Shown here: positions 41,748 to 50,957 of the stretch, piece by piece
How positions within the stretch are numbered: position 1 is the stretch's first letter
Layout: each line of letters opens with the position of its first letter
Assembly: GCA_965200145.1 (NCBI GenBank)
Contig: CBDATG010000003.1
Location: 558,001 to 622,000 of the forward strand
Direction: 5' to 3'
Length of the DNA: 64,000 nt
DNA from: CBDATG01 sp965200145
GTDB taxonomy: Bacteria > Chloroflexota > Dehalococcoidia > Lucifugimonadales > Lucifugimonadaceae
Notes under the pieces: generated by a model
The model's database searches: none
The model's input: only the letters and a program-made list of their open reading frames with translations
Told to the model about the DNA's origin: nothing
Made by a program: the position numbers and the translations under genes

Positions 41748-43799
41748 ATGCATGCATCTCCACCAGCATCTGCGCCTCCTCCGATATCGCTGAGGTTCCC
41801 GCGCTTCATACCCCGTCCGAAGTCGGATACGGGTATCTGGAGCTGGATCGGGACGGTTGACCACAAGCGCATCGGGACGCTGTACGCCGTCACGTCGTTC
41901 CTGTGGTTCATCGTCGGCGGAATCGAGGCGTTGCTTATTCGCACGCAGCTATCTCGCTCTGAACTTGCGATCATCGATCCCGAGCTGTACAACCAGCTCT
42001 TCACGATGCATGGGACGACGATGGTGTTCCTAGTTGTGATGCCACTCTCGGCGGCATTCTTCAACTGGCTGATCCCGTTGCAGATAGGTGCTCGCGATGT
42101 TGCGTTCCCGCGCTTGAATGCACTTAGCTTCTGGATCTTCCTGTTTGGCTCCTTGCTACTGAACTTCTCTTGGGTCGTGGGCGATGCTCCGAATGGTGGC
42201 TGGTTCGGTTATGCGCCTAACTCTCACTTGGCTTATAACCCGACGGACGGCATGACGTACTGGGTGCTGGGGCTTAACGTGCTTGGGATCGCGTCGATCG
42301 CGGCTGGGTTGAACTTCATCGTGACGATCCTGAACATGCGAGCGCCGGGGATGACCTTGACGAAGCTGCCGGTGTTCACCTGGATGACGTTCATCACGTC
42401 GATCTTGATTGTGTTGGCGTTGCCTGTGCTGACGGTAGCACTGATTCAGTTGCAGGTCGACCGCATCTACCTCACGAACTTCTTCAATCCTGTTGCAGGG
42501 GGCGATCCGGTACTCTGGCAGCATATGTTCTGGCTCTTTGGTCACCCTGAGGTGTACATCCTGATCCTGCCGGCGATGGGCATAGTGTCTGAGATACTTC
42601 CTGTCTTCTCGCGCAAGCCGGTATTCGGCTACTCGTTCTTGGTGTTCGCGGGTGTTGCGATCGGTTTCATGGGATGGTTCGTCTGGAGCCACCACATGTT
42701 CACCGTCGGTCTAGGACCGGCCGCCAACTCGGCGTTTGCGATCTCTACGATGGCGATTGCGATACCCACGGGCATCAAGATTTTCAACTGGATAGCAACG
42801 ATGTGGGGCGGTTCGGTGCGCTTGTCTACGGCGATGCTGTTCGCGATATCGTTCATTGCGATGTTCACAATCGGCGGATTGTCAGGAGTTATGCATGCGG
42901 CGGTACCGTCCGACGCGCAGCAGCAGGACACGTACTTCGTTGTCGCGCACTTCCACTACGTTCTATTCGGTGGTGCAATCATGGCGATCTTCGGCGGCAT
43001 CTACTTCTGGTGGCCGAAGGCGACGGGTTGGTTGCTGAATGAGCGTTGGGGCAAGTGGAACTGGGCGCTGATGCTGATTGGGTTCAACTTGCAGTTTGCG
43101 CCGCAGCACTGGCTGGGACTTGACGGGATGCCACGCCGCATCTACACGTATGCCGAGAATATGGGTTGGGAGAACACGAACATGTATGCGACGGCGGGCG
43201 GTTTCATGATGGCGCTCGGAGTCCTGCTGTTCATAATCAATGTCTTCGTGAGCGCGCGCCAGCGTCGTGTTGCGGGTGATGATCCTTGGGATGGCAGGAC
43301 GCTTGAGTGGTCGATCTCATCGCCGCCGCCGCACTACAACTTCGCGCAGATACCGACGGTAGAGCATCGGGATGACTTCTGGTTCAAGAAGCATCCGGAG
43401 CTCATCGCGGAGTACTACGAGCATGACGGGCATCACGATGAGAAGTCGGTGCCATCGGGAGCTCAGGTAGATGATGACGAGGCCGACGACGATGCGACGG
43501 CAGTAGTCGCGGCGGAGAGTCATCACGCGGCAACTGGCGGTTATGGGAGCAGTGGGCATAACGATCATGATGATCACGGCCACGGCATCCACTTGCCGGA
43601 TATGTCATACTACCCGTTCATCCTTGCGCTTGGCATCACGATCTTGGCGGCATTGATGATCGTTGTTCAAGGTTGGCGTTTCCTTCCGACGATTGCGTTG
43701 CTATCGCCAGGCATCATCGTGTTGCTTTGGGGCCTGCTCGGCTGGGCCTTTGAGCCAGTCAATGACCCCGAACCTGATACATCGCTGGCGCATCATTGA
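41748..43799 (+). CDS. ctaD: Cytochrome c oxidase subunit I with His-rich extension
   Basis: This 683-residue protein is the catalytic subunit: MHGTTMVFLVVMP carries the low-spin heme His, FGHPEVYILILP the CuB His-Tyr pair, WSHHMFTVG the CuB His pair, and HFHYVLFGG the heme a3/a His residues. After the core (to about residue 545) there is a His/Asp-rich linker (HDGHHDEK, SSGHNDHDDHGHG) and two extra TM helices. The extension beyond the usual ~560 residues is unusual. Second gene of the cluster, 102 bp after coxB. Confidence 0.97.
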   Translation: MHASPPASAPPPISLRFPRFIPRPKSDTGIWSWIGTVDHKRIGTLYAVTSFLWFIVGGIEALLIRTQLSRSELAIIDPELYNQLFTMHGTTMVFLVVMPLSAAFFNWLIPLQIGARDVAFPRLNALSFWIFLFGSLLLNFSWVVGDAPNGGWFGYAPNSHLAYNPTDGMTYWVLGLNVLGIASIAAGLNFIVTILNMRAPGMTLTKLPVFTWMTFITSILIVLALPVLTVALIQLQVDRIYLTNFFNPVAGGDPVLWQHMFWLFGHPEVYILILPAMGIVSEILPVFSRKPVFGYSFLVFAGVAIGFMGWFVWSHHMFTVGLGPAANSAFAISTMAIAIPTGIKIFNWIATMWGGSVRLSTAMLFAISFIAMFTIGGLSGVMHAAVPSDAQQQDTYFVVAHFHYVLFGGAIMAIFGGIYFWWPKATGWLLNERWGKWNWALMLIGFNLQFAPQHWLGLDGMPRRIYTYAENMGWENTNMYATAGGFMMALGVLLFIINVFVSARQRRVAGDDPWDGRTLEWSISSPPPHYNFAQIPTVEHRDDFWFKKHPELIAEYYEHDGHHDEKSVPSGAQVDDDEADDDATAVVAAESHHAATGGYGSSGHNDHDDHGHGIHLPDMSYYPFILALGITILAALMIVVQGWRFLPTIALLSPGIIVLLWGLLGWAFEPVNDPEPDTSLAHH

Positions 43800-43844
43800 T
43801 TGGTGATCCCACTTCCTGTTCCTGATTTGCAAGAGTAAAGCGCG

Positions 43845-44501
43845 TTGGCGACGGCAGAGATAGCACAAGACATCAAGACGGATCACGGCGAGGTGATCAA
43901 CGTCTCAACGGGGATGTCGAACAAGAAGCTCCTGATGTGGACGTTCTTGGGATCGGATGTGATGTTCTTCGGGGCGTTCATCGCGACGTTCCTGGTGTAT
44001 CGCAACCGCTCGATGGTCGGTCCGTACCCGGCGGACATCTTGGACATACCGATCACGTCTGTGTCGACGTTCGTGTTACTGATGAGTTCGCTTGCGATGG
44101 TGCTTGCGCTGTCTTATGTACAGCAGGACCGCAAGGCGCTTGGCACGTTCTGGATCTTCGCTGTGGTGTTTCTTGGTGCGATCTTCATGGGATTCCAGTT
44201 CTACGAGTTCCGGTTGTTTGCGATGGAGGGTCTAACGCCACGGACGAACCTGTTCGGCACGACTTTCTTCATCCTCACCGGACTGCACGGCGCACACGTA
44301 ACGATCGGCATCTTCTGGCTGATCTTCCTCGGGTATGCACACATCAAGGGCGCACTGAGGTCGGACAATGCGATTGACTTGGAGATAGCCGGCCTGTACT
44401 GGCACTTCGTAGACATCGTCTGGATCGTCATCTTCACGGTCATCTACCTGATATCAGCGCGTGATTCCGTGCCACCCGGCGGCGTGCCATGGGTGCATTG
44501 A
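43845..44501 (+). CDS. ctaE: Cytochrome c oxidase subunit III
   Basis: This 218-residue protein has the subunit III layout: five to six TM helices, MSNKKLLMWTFLGSDVMFFG at the first helix, FFILTGLHGAHVTIGI and GLYWHFVDIVWIVIFTVIYL at the end. The TTG start at 43845 matches the family N terminus; the ribosome-binding site is weak. It follows ctaD by 45 bp. Confidence 0.96.
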   Translation: MATAEIAQDIKTDHGEVINVSTGMSNKKLLMWTFLGSDVMFFGAFIATFLVYRNRSMVGPYPADILDIPITSVSTFVLLMSSLAMVLALSYVQQDRKALGTFWIFAVVFLGAIFMGFQFYEFRLFAMEGLTPRTNLFGTTFFILTGLHGAHVTIGIFWLIFLGYAHIKGALRSDNAIDLEIAGLYWHFVDIVWIVIFTVIYLISARDSVPPGGVPWVH

Positions 44502-44536
44502 CGCTGACGGCTTTGAAGTGATTGGCGGCGTTTGAC

Positions 44537-44974
44537 ATGTCTAAGTTCTGGTCCAACATACTCTTTCACGACGGTCAAGGCTGGTGGGACCTGCCGAAGA
44601 CGCAGTGGCAAGAGCCCAGCCCTGCGATGGAAGGCCCTTGCGGCGACGGCGGCACGACGATACACCGCTTCTGGAGCTGGCTGTCCGCGGCAGGTATGCA
44701 CCACGGGACACCGCTGTTCTACACGGTCATCGGGGTCATTCTTGCGGTTATCACGATCGTTGAGGTTTGGGCGTTCACGATTGAGCAGCTGGGTTCGATG
44801 CTGATACCAGTGATGCTGATATTAGCGTTGGCGAAGTTCGTGCTGGTGGTGGCGTTCTTCATGCACTTGCGATTTGACAGGAAGTATTACGCCTGGGTGT
44901 TCGCATCCTGCATGGTGCTGGGTGCCGCAGTATTCGCGATCGCGTTGGCGTTGACGACGTTCCACGGCGCGTAA
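44537..44974 (+). CDS. Oxidase subunit IV-like membrane protein
   Basis: Start at ATG 44537 (145 residues), with TTG 44522 as an alternative. Three TM helices follow a hydrophilic start; the last two (MLIPVMLILALAKFVLVVAFF and YYAWVFASCMVLGAAVFAIAL, start MLIPVMLI) with MHLRFDRK between them match the cytochrome c oxidase subunit IV/CtaF fold of caa3 oxidases. The extra ~40 N-terminal residues are unassigned. Confidence 0.85.
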   Translation: MSKFWSNILFHDGQGWWDLPKTQWQEPSPAMEGPCGDGGTTIHRFWSWLSAAGMHHGTPLFYTVIGVILAVITIVEVWAFTIEQLGSMLIPVMLILALAKFVLVVAFFMHLRFDRKYYAWVFASCMVLGAAVFAIALALTTFHGA

Positions 44975-45009
44975 CCTAACGCGTCTGCGTTTGCCAGGGA
45001 GTCCGGCCG

Positions 45010-45936
45010 ATGGTAGAGCCGGTCACATCAATCTGGGATTGGCTTACGCTCTGGCGTTTCACCGGGCCGCAGTTCATCGTCGTTGCGTTCGTCGCAGTGG
45101 TGTACCTGATCGGCCTGTTGCGCTTGCAGTTCCGTTCGTCGTGGCGTGCGGTGCCGTTGCGGGAGATGGTGTACGGCATCACCGGGTTCGTGGTGCTGAT
45201 GTTTGCGTTGTCTGGACCACCGGAGGCGTTGGCGGATGATATGTTCTTCCTGCACATGATGCAGCACATCCTGGTGGCGATGGTTGCGTCCGTGTTGCTG
45301 CTGGCGGCGCGTCCGATGTCGGCGTACTTATGGGCAATGCCGGAGACGGTGCGACTGGGTATGGTTCCTGCGCTGTCGAGTCAAGGATGGTTGCGTGCGG
45401 TGAATGCCGCGCTAACGAGTCCGAGGGTCGCATTGCCGCTGTTCGTGCTAAACCTTTGGTTGTGGCACATCCCGGAGGCTTACGAGTTGGCAATCCGCAA
45501 CGAGTTGGTGCACACGCTGATGCATTTGTCGATGCTGGTGACCGCGGTGCTGTTCTGGTGGCCGATCATTGGCCCGCCGCCGGTGGGTTCAAGTCTGTCG
45601 CATCCGCAACGGATCGTGTATCTGATCCTAGTCGTTACGCCGACGGCGGTGTTGGCGGCGATAATCACGTTGTCTAATACAGTGCTGTATCCGCACTACA
45701 TCAACACTCCGCATCACTTCACGCTGTCGCCGGCTGAGGACCAGCGCATTGGAGGGTTACTGATGTGGATACCCGGCAATCTGGTGTATCTAGCGACGTT
45801 GACGACTCTGTTCCTGCGGTGGTTCGGTGCTGAGGACCGTAGGAGCCGCCGTGGATACCGTGTGCCGCGAGGTCATGCGGCGGCGACTCGTCGTCGTCGC
45901 GAGGAGCTGGATCGTCGTGGTAAGTCTGGTGATTAG
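45010..45936 (+). CDS. ctaG: CtaG-type caa3 oxidase assembly protein
   Basis: This 308-residue polytopic protein has about seven TM helices with the CtaG hallmarks HMMQHILVAMVA, WHIPEAYELAI, HTLMHLSMLVTAVLFWWPIIG and YPHYINTPH. The tail is Arg-rich (RRRREELDRR). This Bacillus-type CtaG (unrelated to Cox11) is needed for CuB or heme insertion in caa3 oxidases. Last gene of the oxidase cluster. Confidence 0.93.
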   Translation: MVEPVTSIWDWLTLWRFTGPQFIVVAFVAVVYLIGLLRLQFRSSWRAVPLREMVYGITGFVVLMFALSGPPEALADDMFFLHMMQHILVAMVASVLLLAARPMSAYLWAMPETVRLGMVPALSSQGWLRAVNAALTSPRVALPLFVLNLWLWHIPEAYELAIRNELVHTLMHLSMLVTAVLFWWPIIGPPPVGSSLSHPQRIVYLILVVTPTAVLAAIITLSNTVLYPHYINTPHHFTLSPAEDQRIGGLLMWIPGNLVYLATLTTLFLRWFGAEDRRSRRGYRVPRGHAAATRRRREELDRRGKSGD

Positions 45937-45968
45937 CAACGGTTGCGGTTAACCTTATACGTAGGTTC

Positions 45969-46045
45969 GGGCGGTTAGCTCAGGGGTCCAGAGCGCTTGC
46001 CTTACAAGCAAGAAGTCGGAGGTTCGAATCCTCCACCGCCCACCA
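45969..46045 (+). tRNA. tRNA-Val (UAC)
   Basis: Acceptor GGGCGGT pairs with ACCGCCC, discriminator A, encoded CCA (46043-46045). The D arm is TAGCTCAGG-like. The anticodon stem CTTGC/GCAAG encloses CTTACAA, giving anticodon TAC, and the T arm is GGAGG TTCGAAT CCTCC. The MTase-HNH gene copy 2 starts 27 bp later. Confidence 0.96.
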
Positions 46046-46072
46046 AGTCAAGTTTCGCCGTTTCGATGTGAT

Positions 46073-47839
46073 ATGCCGCCAACTCAGGATTTGTTCAACG
46101 CTACGAATCGGGGCGTTTACATATCAGACAACCTTGACTTCCTGCGGACGTTGAATGATGAATGCGTCGATTTGGTTTGCATCGATCCGCCGTTTGCGAA
46201 GAACGACACGTTCCGCGCGAACATGCTCAAACCGCCGCTGACCGACGATGAGGGGGCCAACGAGCGAAGGTTACTGAGTAGTTGGGGAATTAGGAGCGAG
46301 CGGCAAGCGGAACACGCGGGGATAGCATGGCCGGCAGCTCGTTCTGGTGGTTACAAGGACATCTGGTCCTGGGAGTCCGACATCCATGAAGACTGGCTCA
46401 GGAGTTTGGATGCGAGTTACCGTGGCATCAGCTTGGCCATTGAAGAAGCCCAAGAGGTGGACGGTGATAGTGTTGCGGCCTACTTGTGTTACATGGCGGT
46501 CAGGATCATTGAGCTTCACCGCGTGCTTAAGTCAACTGGCAGCATCTACTTGCACTGCGACAACACAGCGAACGTTTACCTGCGCCTTCTCATGTCAAGC
46601 GTGTTCGGAGCGGACAACTTCCGGACTCACATTTTCTGGCGGCGTTCACCTGGCAGAAGTGGTGGCAGGAGGTGGGGGAACACGCACGATACGATTCTGC
46701 ACTACACGAAGTCGGACGAATACGTCTGGAATGATACGTTCGTTAAGTCCGATGATCCTGGGCCGACGACAGTTCCTCTAACGGCGGCAGGCACCAGACG
46801 GGGGGAGTCGGGAACGGAATGGAAGGGGTATGACCCGACGCTTATCGGTAGACACTGGGCAGTTCCGCGAACGGGTAGCCTCGCCGACTGGATCGAGTCC
46901 AACCTGCATCCGGGATTCAAGTCGATAGAGAGTTCACACGCGCGGCTTGAAGTGCTTGAGGGTGCAGGTCTGATCCGCTGGTCTGAGTCTGGTACCCCCG
47001 CGATAGTACGACCGGCAGAGGCGGATGTTGGCACTAAGGTGAATGACGTTTGGACAGACATCAAGCTCCTTTCACCGACCGCTAGGGAGCGCACAGGTTA
47101 CCCGACGCAGAAGCCGATTGCGCTGGCAGAGCGGATGATCGCAGCGAGCTCTAATCCTGGCGATGTCGTGTTGGATTGCTTTGCCGGTTGTGCATCTGCC
47201 GGAGTCGCAGCAGAGCGTTTAGGAAGACGCTGGTTGGCCTGCGACCTGAATATCAGGGCATGGACGGTGTTCAAGCGTCAGTTCAATAAGCCGCATCTAG
47301 CTTTGTTGCGATGTAATGACTTGACGACTGACCAGCAGGTTCTGGGCAACGAGCCGGTCGTGACGGTTCATGGACCGAATGACTTACCAGCTAGGACTAC
47401 TGAGGTCAGTGAAGCTGAGCCTCGGAGTTGGAAGCCGAAGGTTCGGAAGTTCAAGGTGCCGTCCAGTATTATTCCCGAACAAGAGATGTTGACGAAGCTG
47501 CTGGAGCTCTCCGACTACCAGGCATGGTGTTGCGGTTACGCGAACCGAATGCCGGATGGGACCATCGTCCGGACGACTCGGAACTTCCATCTTGACCATA
47601 TTGATCCCAAGAGCAAGCAGGGCAGCAACGAAATTCCGAATCGTGCGCCGCTGTGTCCGTATCACAACACTCGGAAGGGTAATCGCCGCATTCATCTGGC
47701 GGATTATCGTGAGGAGATAGCGCACGCGGGCGAGATGATGGTGTGCACGGTGCACGACCTGATCGACCTGTCGTACGCATACAAGGAGGCTTTAGAGATG
47801 TACGCTAGGGCATACGGACGCCGATACCCTGGATCGTGA
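46073..47839 (+). CDS. DNA methyltransferase fused to an HNH nuclease (copy 2)
   Basis: This 588-residue paralogue of the 31646 gene has catalytic DPPF at 38-41, GYPTQKPIALAERMI, and SAM motif DCFAGCASAG at 368-377 (beta-class order). The C-terminal HNH begins with ACCGYAN-type Cys pair (WCCGYANRM), then FHLDHIDPKSKQG and RAPLCPYHN at about 505-531. Only three of the four zinc Cys positions are obvious. Its position directly after a tRNA gene is typical of mobile insertion. No own promoter is seen. Confidence 0.92.
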   Translation: MPPTQDLFNATNRGVYISDNLDFLRTLNDECVDLVCIDPPFAKNDTFRANMLKPPLTDDEGANERRLLSSWGIRSERQAEHAGIAWPAARSGGYKDIWSWESDIHEDWLRSLDASYRGISLAIEEAQEVDGDSVAAYLCYMAVRIIELHRVLKSTGSIYLHCDNTANVYLRLLMSSVFGADNFRTHIFWRRSPGRSGGRRWGNTHDTILHYTKSDEYVWNDTFVKSDDPGPTTVPLTAAGTRRGESGTEWKGYDPTLIGRHWAVPRTGSLADWIESNLHPGFKSIESSHARLEVLEGAGLIRWSESGTPAIVRPAEADVGTKVNDVWTDIKLLSPTARERTGYPTQKPIALAERMIAASSNPGDVVLDCFAGCASAGVAAERLGRRWLACDLNIRAWTVFKRQFNKPHLALLRCNDLTTDQQVLGNEPVVTVHGPNDLPARTTEVSEAEPRSWKPKVRKFKVPSSIIPEQEMLTKLLELSDYQAWCCGYANRMPDGTIVRTTRNFHLDHIDPKSKQGSNEIPNRAPLCPYHNTRKGNRRIHLADYREEIAHAGEMMVCTVHDLIDLSYAYKEALEMYARAYGRRYPGS

Positions 47840-47894
47840 TCGTAGCGCGAGTCTGTGGCTAGTCTCCAGGTAACGGTTGCATTAGCGAGGCTGA

Positions 47895-49721
47895 ATGGCG
47901 ATGCGTATGCGGAAAGCCGATGATGCGCGAGGCAGGTTGCAGCTAACTGGCGCGGCCATGTTAGCGATGATGTGCTGCATCGTTACTGCTTGTAGCGATG
48001 ATGGCGTTGTAGTAGAGGACGTTGCGACATCAACAACGGAGTCTGTCTCTACGCAACTGGCGACGAGTCCGGCAGTGGTCTCGCCAGTTGCGGTCGACGG
48101 GCGCGAGGTTGGCAGCGGCGAGAAGGGGACGCTAGTTCACAGTTTCACTTCGTTCCTGATACCGGACCCGATTATCGATTCGCCGTTCAACGGTTTCTTA
48201 TTCGGCGAGGTTTACTCTGGCTTGTTCCGTTTCGGTGAGGGAGTTGACGGGATTGTCGAGCCGGATTTAGCTGTCGGGTACCAGTTGAGCGACGACGGGT
48301 TGGTGTACACCTTCAACATTAGGCCGGGTGCGAAGTTCAGCGATGGCACGCTGGTTACTTCAGGCGATGTGAAATGGAGTTGGGAAAGGGCATTGCTTCC
48401 CGCGAACGGTGCAGTGCGCGCAGCTAACGTGCTGGGTGGTATCAGGGGTGCGGCGGGTATGCTGTCGGGGGATGAGACTTCACTCTCCGGGGTTGAGATA
48501 GTCGACGAATCGACTCTTCAGGTGAGCCTTGTTCGTCGGCAGGTGTATTTCTTGGACCTGTTGGCTGACCCGTTGGCGAGTGTGCTGAGCGAGGCGAACG
48601 TTAACAGCTGGGGCACTGATGGTTGGTCTGACTTTGTGGACTACGGTGCCGACTTGGAGTTTGACGAGTTGCCCGTTGGCACCGGTCCATTCCGGATTGA
48701 GTCGTTCATGTGGGATGAAGGCGCGAGGTTGGTGCCGAACGAGCACCACTGGGGAGGCGCACCAGAGATCGATTTTCTGGAGTACGAGAATCTCTATGTC
48801 TCTGACGCATCAGGTGCACCGAGACAACCGAGCGTCTCGGAGTTTGACTTCTTTCCTGCAGACCGTCAAATGGCCGAGTCTGTTACAAGCGGGAACGCAG
48901 GGATTTGGGACGGCGAGTCGTTGGATATCTTTGGTGCCTTTGTTAACAAAATCGCGCCGCGGGTGTCGTTCTTGGCGTTCAACACCGCCTTGCCACCGTA
49001 CGACGATGTTGATTTCCGCCGTGCTTTGACGGGGTCAACGACTCTGACCCCCGCTGAGCCTTGGTTGTGGCTCGAGTTTCCGTCAGAACCGGCCGAGGGA
49101 TTACTGCCGCCCGGATTTACAGGTAATGGAGGGGACGTATCGTCCTTCCTGTCCGACGTAGAAAGCCGTTCCAGTCGCACCGGCCGAGACGGATCCGAAC
49201 CTTTAAGATTCGTGAGCCGTGGCGATGATGTACTACCTGAATGGTTTATGGAATACACATCGGGTTGGATGTCGGAGCTAGGTGTTGATGTTGACTTTCT
49301 AGACATCGGGGATGTGCCGTTTGGGACGTTTGACGCGAAGTTGCTTGATGGCACTTTGGAGATGCGATTCGTGACTGTCAATCCACGATATCCTGACCCG
49401 CATGCGATTCTAGGGATGATTCCCGGGCTCTTCGGGGCGAATGCGGAGTCGGCGGAGACGCGTGAGCTGGCAGCAATGTTAGACGATGCTTCGATGGAGC
49501 AGGACCGTGCGGCACGGATAGGGAAGTACCAGGAGATCGAGCGGCATGTGTTGGATCGTGCGCTCGTGATACCTGTCTTCTGGGACGACGGGACTGTGTA
49601 TGAGTTGGTCAAGCCTTACATCCGCGGGTACAAGCGACCAGCCTATCACGGTTCGCGCTACGCTGATGTCACTGTTGACACGACTCACCCTGACTATCCT
49701 CAGGACCGACTCACACGATAG
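47895..49721 (+). CDS. Peptide/nickel-type ABC substrate-binding lipoprotein
   Basis: This 608-residue protein has an N-terminal signal with lipobox ending at about C33 (CIVTACSDD), a Ser/Thr-rich linker, then a family-5 binding fold: EVYSGLFRFGEG, LAVGYQLSDDGLVYTFNIRPGAKFSDG, TSGDVKWSWERAL, and FRRALTGSTT. No permease or ATPase gene is adjacent, so it is an orphan receptor. Family knowledge: such proteins bind oligopeptides, metals chelates or sugars. Confidence 0.9.
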   Translation: MAMRMRKADDARGRLQLTGAAMLAMMCCIVTACSDDGVVVEDVATSTTESVSTQLATSPAVVSPVAVDGREVGSGEKGTLVHSFTSFLIPDPIIDSPFNGFLFGEVYSGLFRFGEGVDGIVEPDLAVGYQLSDDGLVYTFNIRPGAKFSDGTLVTSGDVKWSWERALLPANGAVRAANVLGGIRGAAGMLSGDETSLSGVEIVDESTLQVSLVRRQVYFLDLLADPLASVLSEANVNSWGTDGWSDFVDYGADLEFDELPVGTGPFRIESFMWDEGARLVPNEHHWGGAPEIDFLEYENLYVSDASGAPRQPSVSEFDFFPADRQMAESVTSGNAGIWDGESLDIFGAFVNKIAPRVSFLAFNTALPPYDDVDFRRALTGSTTLTPAEPWLWLEFPSEPAEGLLPPGFTGNGGDVSSFLSDVESRSSRTGRDGSEPLRFVSRGDDVLPEWFMEYTSGWMSELGVDVDFLDIGDVPFGTFDAKLLDGTLEMRFVTVNPRYPDPHAILGMIPGLFGANAESAETRELAAMLDDASMEQDRAARIGKYQEIERHVLDRALVIPVFWDDGTVYELVKPYIRGYKRPAYHGSRYADVTVDTTHPDYPQDRLTR

Positions 49722-49846
49722 CCCTCCTCGCCGCTAGTTTGGCGCGAGTGGGATGGTTTCGGGCGTGGTTTCCGTTGGCATCCGTGCGTTTGTTACGATT
49801 GGCGCATTGACTAACTTGACGGTTTGAGTAGCGGAGGCATGGACGG

Positions 49847-50179
49847 ATGCATAGATACGACCCTGACCATAGAAACGATACGGAGCGAGGCGGTGCCGGT
49901 GCCAAAGCTGAAGTTGATGCCGAGGTGTTGGAACGCGCGCGCAAAGCCGCTCGCTCAAAGGTCGCCTTCTACGAGCATGCCGCTGCTTGGGTCGTCGTGA
50001 GCGCGTTCCTTTTCGTCCTTGACCTGTTTGAGGGTTCTGGTTGGTGGTTTTTCTGGCCGGTGCTTGGCTGGGGTATTGCGGTCGCGTTCCATGCGAGTTC
50101 GGTCTACTTGGGTGATGGTTTCCAGCAACGTCTGGAGGATCGGGAGGTGGAGCGTATGACTCGTCGTCGTATGGATTAG
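49847..50179 (+). CDS. 2TM-domain protein
   Basis: This 110-residue protein has two TM helices at about 44-62 and 66-85, preceded by a charged helix (EVLERARKAARSKVAFYEHAAAW) and followed by a polar tail EDREVERMTRR. The helix-FYxHxxxW-TM-GWxFFWPxxGWGIAVxFH pattern is that of the 2TM domain family. The function is unknown; such domains occur as stand-alone proteins and fused to histidine kinases. Confidence 0.85.
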   Translation: MHRYDPDHRNDTERGGAGAKAEVDAEVLERARKAARSKVAFYEHAAAWVVVSAFLFVLDLFEGSGWWFFWPVLGWGIAVAFHASSVYLGDGFQQRLEDREVERMTRRRMD

Positions 50180-50219
50180 GCTGACTTCATATGTGAGTTG
50201 AAGACAGGTTTGGACAGAG

Positions 50220-50933
50220 ATGCGCGACTACATGCACTCTGTGGTTGAGCGTCGTCGTAGCGTCGCGGTGTTTGAGGGTTTGGGCATCTACCGTGACGCG
50301 ATGCGAATGTTTATCCGCGACAACATCACTACGGAGATTGGCACGGACCTTGATGAGCAGATCTTCTCAGCTCTGCCGCCGCCGCATCGCGAGGAGTTGG
50401 CCATTGCGCTGGACAGTTCACCAGGACTAGCGGTCGTCTACGCGATCGACACGAAACACTTCCCGAGATTGGTGCAACGGTATTGGTATGCGTTCGGCAG
50501 GCACTTCGACAACGACCGCGAATACCTCCATCGGATGAAGAGGTTGAACGACATCCGCAATAGGGTGTGTCATCCAGAGATGCGTGATGTCTCATCGCGT
50601 TGCGCTCAGGTGTGCTTTAGGGATGTGAAGTTGATAGTTAAGCGGACAGGCCCAGATGAAGCGTGTGAGATGGTTGAAGCCATTGAGGATAGGTTGTTCG
50701 GAATGCCCAAGGAGGTCGAAGGCTTGGTTCCGTCAGATACAGAGTTCAACAGGGTGTTCAAGAAGGTTTGGTCCGATGTCGGTGAGGTCTCGGAGATAGT
50801 TGAAGGCTTGGTTGATGACCATTCGAACGGTCACGATGGCGCGAGGTTCGCTATGCTCCGCCGAGCCGGTGGGAAGCTGGCAGACGGTTCGCGGATGATC
50901 GGAGATGTGCTGACCCGCGTACGCAAGCGGTGA
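50220..50933 (+). CDS. Swt1-like HEPN-domain protein
   Basis: This 237-residue protein begins with a segment typical of Swt1-type HEPN domains (GLGIYRDAMRMFIRDN). It carries R113-x4-H118 (RNRVCH), the RX4H ribonuclease motif, in the helical half, with FGRHFDNDREYLHRMKRLND before it. The C-terminal 100 residues are helical without recognised motifs. HEPN proteins of this group are linked to RNA cleavage in bacterial conflict systems. No partner gene is adjacent. It ends at a strong hairpin. Confidence 0.78.
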   Translation: MRDYMHSVVERRRSVAVFEGLGIYRDAMRMFIRDNITTEIGTDLDEQIFSALPPPHREELAIALDSSPGLAVVYAIDTKHFPRLVQRYWYAFGRHFDNDREYLHRMKRLNDIRNRVCHPEMRDVSSRCAQVCFRDVKLIVKRTGPDEACEMVEAIEDRLFGMPKEVEGLVPSDTEFNRVFKKVWSDVGEVSEIVEGLVDDHSNGHDGARFAMLRRAGGKLADGSRMIGDVLTRVRKR

Positions 50934-50950
50934 GGCCGAGCACCTCGGCC
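50934..50950. terminator. Bidirectional hairpin between convergent genes
   Basis: GGCCGAG (50934-50940) and CTCGGCC (50944-50950) form a perfect 7-bp stem with a CAC loop, directly after the HEPN stop codon and just before the end of the convergent dehydrogenase gene. It would end transcription from both sides, though T-tracts are short. Confidence 0.65.
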
Positions 50951-50957
50951 GCTTGAT

